A stretch of 23,239 bases of DNA, from the NCBI GenBank assembly GCA_023428295.1, contig JAEYYV010000375.1, forward strand, positions 1 to 23,239, given 5' to 3'. Source of the stretch: Pseudomonadota bacterium (lineage in GTDB: Bacteria; Myxococcota_A; Polyangia; Haliangiales; Haliangiaceae). Positions 20,959 to 23,239 of the stretch are shown here, piece by piece. The first letter of the stretch is position 1, and every line of letters starts with the position of its first letter. The notes beneath the pieces were generated by a model that saw nothing but the letters and a program-made list of their open reading frames with translations, ran no database searches and was not told the DNA's origin. Position numbers and translations under genes: made by a program.

Positions 20959-22074
20959 ATGAAACGCATACTCACGTACTTCGCCGCCGTCGCTTTCATC
21001 GCCATCGTCGGGTTCTCGTTCTTGTTCCTGTACAAGAAGTCGCAGGCCACGCCGGTCGTGTTCGCGACCGAGGGTGCCGAGATCGCCGACATCACGAAGA
21101 AGACGGTCGCGACGGGATCGATCGTTCCGCGCCGCGAGGTCGAGGTGAAGCCCAAGGTCACGGGCGTGCTCACCGAGCTAAACGTCGAGCCGGGTGCGCG
21201 GATCAAGGAGGGCGACCCCATCGGCAAGATCTCGATCATCCCCGACGCGATCCAGAACAACCAAGCAGAGGCCGGCGTGCGCACCGCGCAGATCGCGTTC
21301 GACAACGCGAAGCGCGAGCTCGATCGCAACGAGGCGCTGTTCAAGCAAGGCGTCGTCGCGGACGCGGAGCTGCAGCGCTATCGCACGGACTTCGCGCTCC
21401 GCAAGCAGGAGCTCGCGACCGCGCAGTCCAACCTCCAGATCGCACGCGAGGGCGCGACGCGCGGCTCGGGCAAGACGTCCACGCTCGTCGTCACCGCCAC
21501 GGCGTCGGGCATGGTCATCGACGTGCCGGTCAAGGTGGGCTTCTCGGTGATCCAGGCGAACAACTTCAACCCGGGGACCACGGTCGCCGTCGTCGCGGAT
21601 ATGGATGACATGATCTTCGAGGGGCGCGTCGACGAGGCCGAGGTCGCGAAGATCCGCGAGGGCATGAAGCTGCAGATCAAGGTGGGCGCGCTCGAGAAGG
21701 AGATGCTCGACGGCTCGCTCGAGTACATCTCGCCCAAGGGCAAGGTCGTCGACGGCGCGATCCAGTTCGAGATCAAAGCGGCCGTGAAGCAGAAGGAAGG
21801 CATCCTGATTCGCGCCAACTACAGCGCGAACGCCGACATCGTCCTCGACGAGAAGAAGCAGGTGCTCGCGATCCGCGAAGCACTCGTGCAGTTCAAAGAC
21901 TCGGCGCCGTTCGTCGAGGTCGAGACGAAGCCGCAGACATTCGTGCGTCGCGACGTGAAGCTCGGTCTCTCCGACGGCATCAAGGTCGAGGTGCTCTCCG
22001 GCGTGACCAAGACCGACAAGATCAAGATCCCCGAGACCGCCGGTCCGCCGAGCATGCCGGGGCCGAAGAAGTAG
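20959..22074 (+). CDS. MacA-like periplasmic adaptor (membrane-fusion protein)
   Basis: A 371-residue adaptor linking the inner-membrane exporter to an outer-membrane channel. One N-terminal membrane helix (about 5-24) is followed by a lipoyl-like domain (VPRREVEVKPKVTGVLTELN and GARIKEGDPIGKI). An alpha-helical hairpin (about 95-165, AGVRTAQIAFDNAKRELDRN to ELATAQSNLQI) comes next, then the second lipoyl half (TATASGMVIDVPVKVG), a beta-barrel domain (MDDMIFEGRVDEAEVAKI) and the membrane-proximal end. The C-terminus is Pro-rich (PPSMPGPKK). No TolC-type channel is encoded in the window, so the outer component must come from elsewhere. ATG at 20959 gives the expected helix; the frame extends upstream only as a shadow of permease 2. 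Confidence 0.93.
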   Translation: MKRILTYFAAVAFIAIVGFSFLFLYKKSQATPVVFATEGAEIADITKKTVATGSIVPRREVEVKPKVTGVLTELNVEPGARIKEGDPIGKISIIPDAIQNNQAEAGVRTAQIAFDNAKRELDRNEALFKQGVVADAELQRYRTDFALRKQELATAQSNLQIAREGATRGSGKTSTLVVTATASGMVIDVPVKVGFSVIQANNFNPGTTVAVVADMDDMIFEGRVDEAEVAKIREGMKLQIKVGALEKEMLDGSLEYISPKGKVVDGAIQFEIKAAVKQKEGILIRANYSANADIVLDEKKQVLAIREALVQFKDSAPFVEVETKPQTFVRRDVKLGLSDGIKVEVLSGVTKTDKIKIPETAGPPSMPGPKK

Positions 22075-22134
22075 CCGCGAGAACGGCGCAGCGTCTTCGA
22101 CGGAGATCGGGCCGGACCCGCCGCGCGAGCGTGG

Positions 22135-22140
22135 TACGGT
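22135..22140 (+). promoter_or_regulatory. Start-proximal -10-like box of the Ppx/GppA gene
   Basis: TACGGT, preceded by GTG, ends exactly 7 nt before the ATG at 22148. It is the same hexamer and spacing as before pgi. No Shine-Dalgarno sequence is seen. Confidence 0.5.
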
Positions 22141-22147
22141 CGCTGCG

Positions 22148-23239
22148 ATGTCACCGCCCGTCCGTCTGGGTGCGATCGACGCGGGCTCGAACGCCATCCG
22201 CGTCGTCATCGCAGAGCTCGGGCCGAGCGGCCTCGTTCGCGTCGAGGCCGAGCGTGTCGCGGTGCGCCTGGGGCACGGTGCGTTCACGCGCGGCGAGCTC
22301 GACGAGAAGACCATCGATCAAGCGGTCGTGGCGTTCGTGCACTTCCGCCAGCGCTTCGATCACCACGGCGTGACCATGTATCGCGCGGTCGCCACCAGCG
22401 CCGTGCGCAACGCGAGCAACCGCGACGTGCTGCTCCATCGCCTGTATCACGAGGCGGGCATCGAGCTCGAAGTGATCGAGGGCGAGGAAGAAGCGCGCCT
22501 CGTTCGCAAGGCGGTGGTGAACACGCTCGGTGCGGCCGGATCGCCCCCGCGCGCGATCCTCGACCTCGGCGGCGGCAGCCTCGAGGTGAACCTGCGAAGC
22601 GGCTCGGCGTGGCGCGCGTACTCGCTCCCCGTGGGCACGGTGCGCCTCCTCGAGACGTTCGGGCTCGAGGGCGCGATCGCGGACACCGAGGCCGGCATGG
22701 TGCGCCGTTACACCGCGACGCTCATGCACACGATCACGCGCGGCGTGAACGGCAACGGCGTCGCGGCGGCGACCGGCGGCAACGCGGATGCGCTCGCGAA
22801 GATCGTCGGCGATGGAAACCCGAACACGCCGAGCTTCGAGCTCGCCGCGCTCGAGAAGGCGTTACCGAGCATCGTCGGCGCGTCGGTCGACGAGCGCATG
22901 GCCAGGTTCGGTGTGAAGCGCGACCGCGCGGAGGTGATGGGCGTGGCGGCGCTGGTGTTTGCCACGGCGGCGCGCCAGCTCGGCATCTCCAAGCTCGTCG
23001 CCCCCGGTGTTGGCGTGCGCGAGGCGGTGCTGCTCGAGCTCGCAGAGACTGCGCGAGAACAACGCATACGCGCCGAGGGTGCGCACGACAAAGCGCTGCT
23101 CACCGCGGCGCGCGGGTTTGCCAATCGCGTCGATCACGACACCACGCACGGCGAGCACGTGCGTCTGCTCGCGCGCGCGCTGTTCCATCAGCTGCGCGAC
23201 TTGCACGGACTGCCCGACGATCGTGGCGTGCTCCTCGAG
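22148..23239 (+). CDS. Ppx/GppA family phosphatase (3' end beyond window)
   Basis: An uninterrupted frame of 364 codons runs to the window edge. The fold is the ASKHA type: phosphate-1 motif GAIDAGSNAIRVVIAE (residues 7-22), VATSAVRNASNRD, EGEEEARLV with the catalytic Glu region, phosphate-2 motif LDLGGGSLEV and the later ATGGNADAL. A C-terminal HD-like helical domain has begun (RVDHDTTHGEHVRLLARALF), as in exopolyphosphatases of the longer type. The enzyme would remove terminal phosphate from polyphosphate (Ppx) or hydrolyse pppGpp (GppA); sequence alone does not decide. It follows the exporter operon by 73 nt and has its own promoter-like box. Confidence 0.93.
   Translation, partial: MSPPVRLGAIDAGSNAIRVVIAELGPSGLVRVEAERVAVRLGHGAFTRGELDEKTIDQAVVAFVHFRQRFDHHGVTMYRAVATSAVRNASNRDVLLHRLYHEAGIELEVIEGEEEARLVRKAVVNTLGAAGSPPRAILDLGGGSLEVNLRSGSAWRAYSLPVGTVRLLETFGLEGAIADTEAGMVRRYTATLMHTITRGVNGNGVAAATGGNADALAKIVGDGNPNTPSFELAALEKALPSIVGASVDERMARFGVKRDRAEVMGVAALVFATAARQLGISKLVAPGVGVREAVLLELAETAREQRIRAEGAHDKALLTAARGFANRVDHDTTHGEHVRLLARALFHQLRDLHGLPDDRGVLLE

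Overview
The window is GC-rich, almost fully coding DNA from a Gram-negative bacterium, most likely a myxobacterium-like member of the Myxococcota. Supporting this are a deltaproteobacterial-type HNH/DUF222-like protein, an FHA-GGDEF cyclase with linker wording typical of Myxococcota, an AgmX/PglI-type lipoprotein tail domain, a TPR-plus-barrel outer-membrane candidate, and a giant carboxypeptidase-regulatory-repeat/PDZ protein. The lineage call is inference from gene families, not from a marker gene. No rRNA, tRNA, CRISPR array, insertion sequence or prophage gene was recognised.

Layout. 1-907 (minus): 5' part of an HNH/DUF222-like gene with a 12-copy 15-bp tandem repeat. 908-1703: about 800 bp without a convincing gene, holding a 67-nt imperfect hairpin. 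1704-6642 (minus): a tightly packed run read as pgi, an unknown lipoprotein, FHA-GGDEF diguanylate cyclase, soluble histidine kinase, modB, modC; several genes overlap or nearly abut. 6701-10696 (plus): a penicillin-binding transpeptidase, a TPR/Asn-Pro-linker/barrel protein ending in a clear intrinsic terminator, and citrate synthase. 10757-12733: a CAP-domain lipoprotein (minus), then apaG and an ECF sigma factor (plus). 12740-16203 (minus): glutathione S-transferase translationally coupled to a 932-residue repeat/PDZ protein. 16226-17549 (plus): OmpA-domain lipoprotein, AgmX-tail lipoprotein and NuoE-like thioredoxin-fold [2Fe-2S] protein, nearly without spacing. 17646-22074 (plus): a split MacB-type exporter (ATPase, two different permeases, membrane-fusion protein). 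22148-end: Ppx/GppA phosphatase, cut by the window edge.

How it fits together. Core metabolism (pgi, gltA, Ppx/GppA) is interleaved with envelope functions (transpeptidase, lipoproteins, OmpA-like protein, exporter) and signalling (cyclase, kinase, sigma factor). The most unusual regulatory signal is a start-proximal -10-like box: pgi, gltA and the Ppx/GppA gene each carry TAnnGT exactly 7 nt before the ATG, and the sigma factor, OmpA-like, GST, modB and cyclase genes have related boxes 6-9 nt before their starts. This suggests leaderless or near-leaderless transcription. The best candidates for undescribed biology are the cyclase/sensorless-kinase/ModBC cluster, the OmpA/AgmX/NuoE-like trio, and the hairpin at 1083-1149.
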